Shown: positions 5,476 through 11,327 of the stretch, piece by piece | Layout of the letters: every line of letters begins with the position of its first letter | Position numbering within the stretch: position 1 is the stretch's first letter | Notes under the pieces: generated by a model | The model's input: only the letters and a program-made list of their open reading frames with translations | Database searches by the model: none | What the model was told of the DNA's origin: nothing | DNA from: Puniceicoccales bacterium | GTDB lineage: Bacteria; Verrucomicrobiota; Verrucomicrobiia; Opitutales; JAIRKQ01 | DNA length: 11,459 nucleotides | Assembly: GCA_031270385.1 (NCBI GenBank) | Contig: JAISXS010000096.1 | Coordinates: 1-11,459 of the forward strand | Direction of reading: 5' to 3' | Position numbers and translations under genes: made by a program

Positions 5476-6654
5476 TCACCGCATCTTCCACGCGAAGAGC
5501 GCAGGACGATTTGTATATTTTCCCCTAGAAATTTGCAATCCAAGAATTTGAAATATGAAATTTTTTCCGTGTATGTGAACGTCGATCAAAAATTTCCTAA
5601 CCAACTTTAGCCACACAAACACGGACCTTTGGTGAGGAAAGCAGATTAACAAAATGTAATTTTTCTTCAACAGGTGTCTAATCCACTCTTTTTTCGATTG
5701 CGAGATATGCTTGTAGCAGAATTTATCATCCTTTTTTAACTCCGAGAACAATTTGTGCATCTTGAAAAGCATTTTAAGCTTGTATTTGAATTTTATGTTC
5801 TGGTGAAAAAAATCGTTGCCGTTAAGCGCATGCAACCAATATTCCTCGCGCAATGCTTCATATTTTCCATATCTTTTGACAATTTCCAGCGCTTCCGCAA
5901 ATCTATCAACAATTGCCATTGCGCGCTTGTCCGTAAAACTTGAGCTGTTTCCCTGGGCACCTCCCTCCTTTCTCCAGTGATATAGTGGCTTTGGAACAAC
6001 CACTATTCTTTCCGCGCGGCACAACACCTCAAATACGAATGCAGTATCCTGATACGACGCGCCTTTGGTTCCAACAAATGGAATCTGTCGCATGAAATCA
6101 GCCCGGTATAGATAGGACCACGGAGAAGAATGGTACGCTGCCAGCAACGGACAGTCTTCTATTTTGAAAACACCCTTTGGCGTGTCCCTTGTCAAATCAA
6201 ACAAAACCGTTTCGTCAGACCATAGTACCGCTAGTGCATCAGTACCGTTTACACCTGTTCCATTGGAATTATAAATGTAAACCGCGGCTTTTGCCACGTC
6301 GGCATGGTTTTTCTCCACAGCATTGTAGAGCAATTCGAACATATTTGGCTCTATCCAGTCGTCGCTCTCGACAAGTCCGATGTATTTTCCGGTCGCACGC
6401 GCGATCCCATTATTATACGCATTTCCCAATCCCCCGTTTGTTTGGTGTATTGGTACTATTCTGTCGTCGCGTGCCGCGTACTCATTGACGATTTTCCCGC
6501 AATCGTCAGTCGACCCGTCGTCAACGAGCACGATTTCAATGTCGCGAAGTGTCTGACCAACGATGCTGTCCAGACACTGTCGCAAATACCTCTGTATATT
6601 GTAAATCGGAACGACGATCGATACCCTTGGGATATGTTTGTTTTTTGCAATCAT
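5476..6654 (-). CDS. Family 2 glycosyltransferase, second gene of the tandem set
   Basis: The product is 392 aa from ATG 6654, the same length as its downstream paralog. Motifs are VSIVVPIYNIQRYL, IEIVLVDDGSTDDC, GLVESDDWIEPN and PLYHWRKEGGAQGNSSSFT in the same positions. It lies 13 bases after the stop of the first gene and 10 bases before the start of the third. Its middle (TDALAVLWSDETVLFDLTRD) is nearly identical to the third gene, while its N-terminal third is closest to the first gene. This mosaic pattern fits gene conversion between tandem copies. The C-terminal third (KIKF to LIDVHIHGKN) is more diverged and may carry acceptor specificity. A TTG start at 6732 would overlap the first gene by 65 bases and merely reads its repeated end. 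Confidence 0.9.
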   Translation of the reverse strand: MIAKNKHIPRVSIVVPIYNIQRYLRQCLDSIVGQTLRDIEIVLVDDGSTDDCGKIVNEYAARDDRIVPIHQTNGGLGNAYNNGIARATGKYIGLVESDDWIEPNMFELLYNAVEKNHADVAKAAVYIYNSNGTGVNGTDALAVLWSDETVLFDLTRDTPKGVFKIEDCPLLAAYHSSPWSYLYRADFMRQIPFVGTKGASYQDTAFVFEVLCRAERIVVVPKPLYHWRKEGGAQGNSSSFTDKRAMAIVDRFAEALEIVKRYGKYEALREEYWLHALNGNDFFHQNIKFKYKLKMLFKMHKLFSELKKDDKFCYKHISQSKKEWIRHLLKKNYILLICFPHQRSVFVWLKLVRKFLIDVHIHGKNFIFQILGLQISRGKYTNRPALFAWKMR

Positions 6655-6667
6655 ACGAAAAATTCCA

Positions 6668-7840
6668 TCATATTTTCCACGCAAAAAATGCCGGACGGCT
6701 TGTGTATTTCCCCCTGGAGATCTGCAATCCAAGAATTTGAAATATGAAACTTTTTCCGTGTATGTGAATGTCGATCAAAAATTTCCTAGCCGACTTTAGA
6801 CGCGCAAATACGGATTCTCGGCTGAAAAGATAAATTAATAAAACGTAATTTTTTTCCAATAGTCGCTCGATCCATTTTTTTTGTGATTGCGAGATATACT
6901 TGTAGCGAAACTTATCGTCCTTCTTTAATTCTAGAAATAATTTGCGCGTCTTGAAAAGCATCTCTAACTTATATCTCATATCTATACTTTTGCAGAATTC
7001 GCAGCAATCGAACGCGTGCAACCAGTATTCCTCGCGCAGTGCTTCGTATTTTCCGTATTTTTTGATAATTTCCAGTGCCTCTGTGAATCTGTCCACGCTC
7101 GCCATCACGCGCCAATCGGTAAAACTTGAACTATTTCCCTGGGAACATCCCTCCTTCCTCCAGTGATATAACGGCTTTGGAACGACCACCATTCTTTCCG
7201 CGCGACACAGTACTTCGGAGACGAATGGCACGTCCTGGTACGATGCGCCACTGCATTCCACAAATGGGATCTGCCGTACAAAATCCGCCCGATAGAGGTA
7301 GGACCACGGAGAGAAATGGTAAACCATTAGCAATGGGCAGTCCTCCACTTTAAAAACTCCCTTTGGCGCGTCTTTTGCCAGATCCAGCAAAATTTTCCCG
7401 TTACAACTCAATTTGTATGGAATGTCGGTCTTTTCCATTCCTGCTTCAGCAGGACGATAAATGTAAAATGGAGCCTTTACCACGTCAGCGTGGTTTTTTT
7501 CCGCCGCTCCGTAGAGCAATTCGAACATATTTGGTTCTATCCAGTCGTCGCTCTCGACAAGTCCGATGTATTTTCCAGTAGCACGCGCGATCCCATTGTT
7601 ATACGCATTTCCCACCCCACCGTTTGTTTGGTGTATCGCTACTATTCGGCTGTCTTGGGTTGCGTATTCGTCTATAATCTTTCCGCAATCGTCGGTCGAC
7701 CCGTCGTCAACGAGCACGATTTCAATGTCGCGAAGTGTCTGACCAACGATGCTGTACAGACACTGTCGCAAATACCTTCCGACATTGCAAATCGGAACAA
7801 CAACCGATACCTTTGGAATACGCCTATTTTTTACAATCAT
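6668..7840 (-). CDS. Family 2 glycosyltransferase, first gene of the tandem set
   Basis: The product is 390 aa from ATG 7840. It carries the same family 2 signature: VSVVVPICNVGRYL, IEIVLVDDGSTDDC, GLVESDDWIEPN and KPLYHWRKEGCSQGNSSSFT. It differs from the other two mainly between about residues 128 and 158 (RPAEAGMEKTDIPYKLSCNG in place of the shared TDALAVLWSDETVLFDL segment) and after EYWLHA. It is the promoter-proximal gene of the tandem set. The 60 or so bases just upstream of its ATG resemble the 3' end of these same genes, so a further copy once preceded it. Only a weak ribosome binding site is visible. The family is secure; the glycan made is unknown. Confidence 0.9.
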   Translation of the reverse strand: MIVKNRRIPKVSVVVPICNVGRYLRQCLYSIVGQTLRDIEIVLVDDGSTDDCGKIIDEYATQDSRIVAIHQTNGGVGNAYNNGIARATGKYIGLVESDDWIEPNMFELLYGAAEKNHADVVKAPFYIYRPAEAGMEKTDIPYKLSCNGKILLDLAKDAPKGVFKVEDCPLLMVYHFSPWSYLYRADFVRQIPFVECSGASYQDVPFVSEVLCRAERMVVVPKPLYHWRKEGCSQGNSSSFTDWRVMASVDRFTEALEIIKKYGKYEALREEYWLHAFDCCEFCKSIDMRYKLEMLFKTRKLFLELKKDDKFRYKYISQSQKKWIERLLEKNYVLLIYLFSRESVFARLKSARKFLIDIHIHGKSFIFQILGLQISRGKYTSRPAFFAWKI

Positions 7841-7844
7841 ATAA

Positions 7845-7960
7845 AAATCTCATTGCATCTTTCGCACAAAGAATGTCGGATGGTTTGTATTTTTTCACAA
7901 AGCGAAGCCCTAGCCGAATCCCTCATTTCTTCGCTAAAAAAAGTTATATCTTTGAACGTA
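7845..7960 (-). pseudogene. Vestigial 3' end of a fourth glycosyltransferase copy
   Basis: On the minus strand this stretch reads GLRFVKKYKPSDILCAKDAM just before the first glycosyltransferase. This parallels GLQISRGKYTSRPAFFAWK at the end of the intact copies, and the bases up to the ATG (ATGAGATTTTTATATG against ATGGAATTTTTCGTATG) also match. An in-frame stop precedes it (LAKK-stop-GIRLGLRF). I infer a deleted or decayed upstream paralog of which only the tail remains. Confidence 0.5.
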
Positions 7961-8060
7961 GTATCCATAAACAAGTGTCACTTTCAGCAATTTCCAGTGC
8001 TTAACTTCGTCGTTGACATATCACACAAAAACAAAAAAAGCAAGAACTTTAGATAAAAAA

Positions 8061-8101
8061 ATTCGGTAATTTCGAATGTCTACAACCTTTTTTATGGTTG
8101 T
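8061..8101. other. Two short inverted repeats upstream of the glycosyltransferase genes
   Basis: ATTCG/CGAAT (8061-8065 and 8073-8077) and ACAACC/GGTTGT (8082-8087 and 8096-8101) can each form a 5-6 bp hairpin. They lie between element E and the glycosyltransferase set. I cannot assign a role, and no clear promoter can be called in 7961-8107. Confidence 0.3.
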
Positions 8102-8107
8102 TACAAT

Positions 8108-8211
8108 TATAGCTTTCTTACTCGAAGAAAGCATATTATTTTTTAATAAAAACGGAAATTTTCCGCCAAACATCGTTATATAGAATGCTTTTTTCAAGTA
8201 AGACAACTACA
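8108..8211 (+). mobile_element. Miniature inverted-repeat element E
   Basis: The left end TATAGCTTTCTTACTCGAAG and the right end TTTTCAAGTAAGACAACTAC are good inverted repeats. The interior TAATAAAAACGGAAATTTTC and CGCCAAACATCGTTATATAG is close to the family consensus. It is 104 bp long and belongs to the AAGTAAGAC terminal subtype. Confidence 0.8.
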
Positions 8212-8213
8212 GA

Positions 8214-8243
8214 TAGAATGCTTTTCTCAAGCAAGACGACTAT
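8214..8243 (+). mobile_element. Solo right arm after element E
   Basis: TAGAATGCTTTTCTCAAGCA followed by AGACGACTAT repeats the right end of element E immediately after it, without any interior. It is probably the relic of a second element into which E, or a neighbour, inserted. Confidence 0.6.
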
Positions 8244-8489
8244 GGTATCACGATAGTCCCATTCAAAGGCATCGCTCAAGTGTTTTGTGTAAACATATAT
8301 TAAAAATGTTTGCAAAAAGTTTTGTAACAAGAATTTTTGTTGCAAATGGGAATTTTTGCTGCAGTGAAATCTTTGGTGGGGACGTAGCGTATCATTAGAG
8401 ACACTGGCAGTATTACAGATGCATCCGCCGTAAAATGCGGAAGATGCGGTTGCTGCGCTCCCCCTGCGGCGGGGAAGCTGAAATGCTTG
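8244..8489. other. Non-coding stretch between elements E and F
   Basis: A degenerate arm (GATAGTCCCATTCAAAGGCA, 8252-8275) resembles the left end of inverted element H. Further on, a GC-rich hairpin GCTCCCC/GGGGAAGC with one bulged base lies near 8457-8478. Another imperfect inverted repeat is GCATCCGC/GCGGAAGATGC near 8420-8445. I see no gene here. Minus-strand frames that cross it depend on element sequence and have no protein-like character. Confidence 0.4.
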
Positions 8490-8593
8490 TATAGCCATCT
8501 TGCCTGAAAAAACATACCCCCTTTTCCAAAAAACGGGAATCTTTCCGCCAAATATCGTTATATAAAATGCTTTCCTCAAATAAGACAACTATA
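8490..8593 (+). mobile_element. Miniature inverted-repeat element F
   Basis: This 104 bp element runs from TATAGCCATCTTGCCTGAAA to CCTCAAATAAGACAACTATA, with the interior CCAAAAAACGGGAATCTTTC and CGCCAAATATCGTTATATAAA. Its last four bases TATA are also the first bases of the next, inverted fragment, so the two elements abut exactly at a TA-rich junction. Confidence 0.8.
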
Positions 8594-8708
8594 ATCGTCA
8601 CACCCGACAAGGGCATTTTAATCCAACGGTACTTAGTTTTTTTACCTAAAAAAAAACATATTGTTTTTCCATAAAAGCATGAATTTTCCGCTGGTGCGGC
8701 GTTGCACT
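8590..8708. mobile_element. Chimera of two half elements (G)
   Basis: Bases 8590-8637 (TATAATCGTCACACCCGACA through GGGCATTTTAATCCAACGG) are the first half of an inverted-orientation element like H. From about 8633, TTAGTTTTTTTACCTAAAAA and CATATTGTTTTTCCATAAAA through TTTTCCGCT are the first half of a forward element. The second halves of both are missing. The join may come from insertion followed by deletion or from recombination between copies. Confidence 0.6.
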
Positions 8709-8812
8709 TATAGCCATCACACTCGGCAAAGGCATCTTATCCAATGATACTTGGTGGGGGAGTTCTCCTTTTTACAAAGGAAAGCACGTCCTTCTCAGGC
8801 GAAATAGCTATA
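8709..8812 (-). mobile_element. Miniature inverted-repeat element H (inverted)
   Basis: This 104 bp element is in the opposite orientation. Its start TATAGCCATCACACTCGGCA and its end CTCAGGCGAAATAGCTATA pair with each other. Its reverse complement matches element B along its length, including the GTGTGAC-type terminus and the CCTTTTTACAAAGG interior. Confidence 0.8.
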
Positions 8813-8842
8813 GAATGTTTTTATCAAGTAAGACGACTATAG
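8811..8842 (+). mobile_element. Solo right arm between elements H and I
   Basis: TAGAATGTTTTTATCAAGTA followed by AGACGACTATAG is a right arm without interior. It shares its terminal TA sequences with H on one side and I on the other. Confidence 0.6.
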
Positions 8843-8943
8843 TTATCTTACTTGAAAAAAGCATTTGTCTAATGACATTTATTGGCAAGGTTCACGTTTC
8901 TTAGAAAACAGGGGGCATGCTTTTCTCGGGTAAGACGACTATA
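8838..8943 (-). mobile_element. Miniature inverted-repeat element I (inverted)
   Basis: The termini are TATAGTTATCTTACTTGAAA and CTCGGGTAAGACGACTATA. The interior TCTAATGACATTTATTGGCA matches the reverse complement of the family interior, so this copy lies in the opposite orientation. It ends 17 bases downstream of the dehydrogenase stop codon. Confidence 0.75.
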
Positions 8944-8959
8944 GTTCTTCCAGAAGAAC
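8944..8959 (-). terminator. Hairpin just after the dehydrogenase stop
   Basis: GTTCTTC and GAAGAAC form a perfect inverted repeat that begins one base after the TAA of the dehydrogenase gene. No T-run follows, because element I starts there. It could be the stem of an intrinsic terminator that the element has replaced in part, or only a stabilising 3' hairpin. Confidence 0.3.
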
Positions 8960-8960
8960 A

Positions 8961-9986
8961 TTAAATTACGGAAGTAACGTTTTTCCCTGAAATAAAATCA
9001 GTGATGGTGTCTATGCTGGAGTTCAGTATGCGCCGTACGGCATCGGATGAGTTGAACGCTATGTGCGGTGTTACTATGACATTCGGTAGCTGTAGCAGCT
9101 TCGCGTTTACCAGGGAGGTTATGGCGACACTTTTATCGCTGTTTTTTACGACTTCCACGTCGTCTTTTATGATAACGTCCTCGTAGTCCAAAACATCCAA
9201 CCCGGCGCCGCTGATCTTACCAGCTACAATCGCCTCATAAAAATCAATGGGAGAAATTAGCTCTCCCCGCGCCGTATTTACCAGGAACACGCCGTCCTTC
9301 ATTTTTTCGATGGTTTCTTTGTTTACGAAATGGTAATTTTCCTTTGTCGATGGGCAGTGAAGCGCGATTATGTCGGCGGATCCGAGAAGGTCATCCATTG
9401 GAACGTATGTGCAAACGCCTTCATCTATTAATTTTTGATTCGGGAATGGGTCGTGGGCAAGGATATTGCACCCGAAAGCGCGGCATAATTTCGCGAAATG
9501 CCTACCAATGGCACCGGTGCCGATGACACCGACGGTTTTTCCGGACAAATCTATGCCCATATCCTCTCCAACGTTCACAACGCCATTTCTTAGCTTGTTG
9601 TTGGAAAATCCGATTTTTCGTGTTAAGCTAAGCATCAAGCCAACGGCGTACTCTGCGACCGTTATTTCACCGTATCCGCTGACATTGGCAACCTTTATGC
9701 CATGCGCCTTGCAATAATCTAAGTCAACATTGTTGTACCCAGTCGAGCGTGTGGAAATTAGTTTCAGGTTTTTGAAATTTTCCAAGACATCGGCGGAAAG
9801 TCTAGAATATACGAATGTCGAAATTATTTCCGCATCGGAGCAACGCTGAGTTACGTCTGTTGGCAGTTCATTTAGCCTTTCTGCGAACAGTACGCAATTT
9901 GCCAGACTATTTATTTTATTGTTTGCCAAATGCTGCCGCGTAATATCATCGACATCACTAAAGATTACTGTAAACACACTCCCCAT
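8961..9986 (-). CDS. D-lactate dehydrogenase-like D-2-hydroxyacid dehydrogenase
   Basis: The product is 341 aa from ATG 9986; a TTG two codons upstream is possible. The family reduces 2-oxo acids with NADH (pyruvate to D-lactate in the type enzyme) in the cytoplasm. The order is an N-terminal substrate-binding part (VIFSDVDDITRQHL; STRSTGYNNVD), then the Rossmann domain with KTVGVIGTGAIGRHFAKL (150-167), where GTGAIG is the dinucleotide loop and Asp179 of AHDPF follows. Arg240 (NTARGEL), Glu269 (VLDYED) and His308 (TPHIAF) form the catalytic set. The Arg-Glu spacing of 29 equals that of lactobacillar D-LDH (235/264), and the Glu-His gap is about 7 residues longer. The KNSDKSVAITSLVNAKLLQL loop and overall length fit the LdhA/VanH/FldH branch; true substrate is inferred. 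It diverges from the HAD-type gene at 10169. Confidence 0.88.
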   Translation of the reverse strand: MGSVFTVIFSDVDDITRQHLANNKINSLANCVLFAERLNELPTDVTQRCSDAEIISTFVYSRLSADVLENFKNLKLISTRSTGYNNVDLDYCKAHGIKVANVSGYGEITVAEYAVGLMLSLTRKIGFSNNKLRNGVVNVGEDMGIDLSGKTVGVIGTGAIGRHFAKLCRAFGCNILAHDPFPNQKLIDEGVCTYVPMDDLLGSADIIALHCPSTKENYHFVNKETIEKMKDGVFLVNTARGELISPIDFYEAIVAGKISGAGLDVLDYEDVIIKDDVEVVKNSDKSVAITSLVNAKLLQLPNVIVTPHIAFNSSDAVRRILNSSIDTITDFISGKNVTSVI

Positions 9987-10168
9987 GCGCAAGAATGTAA
10001 TCTGGGTTGCGTTTTTTGCAATTACAAAGCGTGCTCGGCTCCGATTTTTATTTATTGACGAATGAAAAAATTATTTTTGACATTAGCCACCCCAGTCGGT
10101 CTTGCAACATCCGTTGAATTGTGGTACAATCGTGTGTGTGTTTTTTGTTTTAGATTGGGATACGCGGA
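9987..10168. other. Divergent intergenic region
   Basis: The 182 bases between the dehydrogenase and the HAD-type gene must hold both promoters. A good plus-strand promoter is visible at 10102-10130. For the minus strand I see no clear -35/-10 pair and no strong ribosome binding site for the dehydrogenase. Confidence 0.5.
10102..10130 (+). promoter_or_regulatory. Sigma-70-type promoter of the HAD-type gene
   Basis: TTGCAA (10102-10107), a 17-base spacer and TACAAT (10125-10130) lie 38 bases upstream of the ATG at 10169. Four of six and five of six bases match the consensus, with ideal spacing. This is the best promoter in the window. Confidence 0.65.
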
Positions 10169-10954
10169 ATGATAGTAACTGATACCATAGAAGATATAAA
10201 GAAAACATTGGACGGCGTCGACACCGACACATTGGTCGTTTTCGACTGCGACGATGTTTTGACAACATTGAATGGTCAGCTTTGGAAGCGAAAGAATCAC
10301 AAATTTTTCGCTGATTGGTGCGAGCGAAATTTTCCAGATTGTTCTGTGCACACGTTATACGAAGTTGCCAATTCCATTCTGGTGCTGAGTGAAAATCTTT
10401 TAGTGAACGAAGAAATGCCGAAAATTGTTGAAGGTTTATACGCGAAAAATGTGCAGGCATTTGTTCTTACAGCACTATCCATCAAACCAATAGCATCCGT
10501 GAGTGACCCTTTGAAGTGGAGAGTGGCCACGTTGAAAGAATTTGGCTATGACTTTGGGAAATTTTGGCCGTCGCTGGCCGACAAGCGTTTCGATGGTTTC
10601 GCCCACGACTATCCACCGGCATATAGTTCCGGCATCGTTTGTTCCGGGGAAATTCCGAAGGGAGAAAGTTTCACCGCGTTTGTAAAGTACTCTGGAATCA
10701 AGCCAGCGAGAGTAATATTCATAGATGACAAAGATGATACAATCGAAAATGTTGAGATGGCATGCCAAGCCCTAGCCATCGAATTCGTAGGTATACGTTA
10801 CCTGGAAGCCGACAAAATCGTCTCCGACGTTCCATTTTCCGAAAAAATGTACGACTACCAGTTGGCTACAGTCACGAGGAAAAATGTATGGGTTCCGGAC
10901 TCCGATGCCGCACGGCACTGCGGGATAACAACGCTGGAAACTAGTCCAACCTAA
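10169..10954 (+). CDS. DUF2608-type HAD-superfamily protein
   Basis: The product is 261 aa, from an ATG with GGGA and GCGGA upstream. The HAD motifs are in order: motif I LVVFDCDDVL (22-31, Asp26 nucleophile and Asp28), motif II VLTALS (99-104, Thr101), a Lys at 164 (EIPKGES) as the likely motif III base, and motif IV VIFIDDKDDTIENV (182-195, Asp186/Asp187). The KGESFTAFVKYSGIKPARVIFIDD region and the DVLTTLNG start fit DUF2608, a family I know mainly from Chlamydiota, Legionella-like and other intracellular bacteria. Members are predicted phosphatases of unknown substrate. No signal peptide is visible; the N-terminus (MIVTDTIEDIKKTLDG) is hydrophilic, so it is probably cytosolic or exported by another route. 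It has its own promoter and is a single gene. The HAD fold is secure; the subfamily less so. Confidence 0.8.
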   Translation: MIVTDTIEDIKKTLDGVDTDTLVVFDCDDVLTTLNGQLWKRKNHKFFADWCERNFPDCSVHTLYEVANSILVLSENLLVNEEMPKIVEGLYAKNVQAFVLTALSIKPIASVSDPLKWRVATLKEFGYDFGKFWPSLADKRFDGFAHDYPPAYSSGIVCSGEIPKGESFTAFVKYSGIKPARVIFIDDKDDTIENVEMACQALAIEFVGIRYLEADKIVSDVPFSEKMYDYQLATVTRKNVWVPDSDAARHCGITTLETSPT

Positions 10955-10974
10955 GTATTGCGCATTAAAAATTT

Positions 10975-11007
10975 TATAGCCATAGTACTCCACAAAGGCA
11001 CCCTATT
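10975..11007 (-). mobile_element. First half of an inverted element split by element J
   Basis: TATAGCCATAGTACTCCACA followed by AAGGCACCCTATT matches the first 33 bases of inverted element H. Its continuation is found on the far side of element J (11114-11165). It begins 20 bases after the HAD gene stop. Confidence 0.6.
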
Positions 11008-11113
11008 TATAGCCATCTTACCCGAAAAAAGCGCATCCTTTATTACAAAAAAACCGAAATCCTTCCGCTAAATATCATTAGACAGAATGCTTTTCTCAGG
11101 TAAGACAACTATA
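11008..11113 (+). mobile_element. Miniature inverted-repeat element J, nested in an older copy
   Basis: This 106 bp element runs from TATAGCCATCTTACCCGAAA to TCAGGTAAGACAACTATA, with the interior CAAAAAAACCGAAATCCTTC and CGCTAAATATCATTAGACAG. It is one of the best-paired copies. It lies between the two halves of an older inverted element, at a TA. Confidence 0.8.
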
Positions 11114-11165
11114 GGGTGGAGAAATTTTTTTACAAAAAACGTGCCCCCCCCCTAGACTGAGATGT
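11114..11165 (-). mobile_element. Second half of the element split by J
   Basis: GGGTGGAGAAATTTTTTTAC and AAAAAACGTGCCCC follow the middle of inverted element H (GGTGGGGGAGTTCTCCTTTTTACAAAG, then CACGTCC), in register with the first half at 10975-11007. It contains a run of nine C (11144-11152). The far end is degenerate and its limit is approximate. Confidence 0.5.
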
Positions 11166-11233
11166 CCGTGCTCGAAACTTCCTTTTTTCGTCGAATTTTT
11201 CGAATTTTGTAGCTTATTCCAACGAAAACAGCG

Positions 11234-11260
11234 TACAGCCGTCTTACCCAAAAGGAGCAT
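11234..11260 (-). mobile_element. Terminal inverted repeat of the IS630-family element
   Basis: TACAGCCGTCTTACCCAAAA followed by GGAGCAT lies 67 bases beyond the transposase stop, where the end of an IS630 element is expected. It starts with TA, the target dinucleotide of this family. It matches the outer end of miniature elements J and F (TATAGCCATCTTACCCGAAA...) at about four of five positions. It is the sequence link between the insertion sequence and the miniature repeats. Confidence 0.7.
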
Positions 11261-11327
11261 ACTATTTGGCGCTGTTGTGGACCGGAATTGACTGGGAAGC
11301 TGCCAAAAATTAACACAGCAGCTCCGG

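Noticed and set aside
5466..5543. Longer TTG-initiated version of the third glycosyltransferase (418 aa).
   Set aside because: The extension reads the repeated 3' end of the upstream paralog in another frame; the ATG at 5465, 10 bases after that stop, aligns with the starts of the other copies.
6655..6732. Longer TTG-initiated version of the second glycosyltransferase.
   Set aside because: Same artefact of the repeated gene end, and it would overlap the first gene by 65 bases.
8457..8478. GC-rich hairpin as an intrinsic terminator.
   Set aside because: Bulged stem and no T-run on either side; no gene ends nearby.
8136..8616. Several minus-strand frames of 67-150 codons.
   Set aside because: They run through elements E and F; the repeated 'SILYNDIWRK' type peptides are translations of the miniature elements, not proteins.
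313..11113. Regularly similar short repeats as a CRISPR array.
   Set aside because: Repeats are ~105 bp with inverted termini, scattered and in both orientations, with no spacer regularity and no cas genes.
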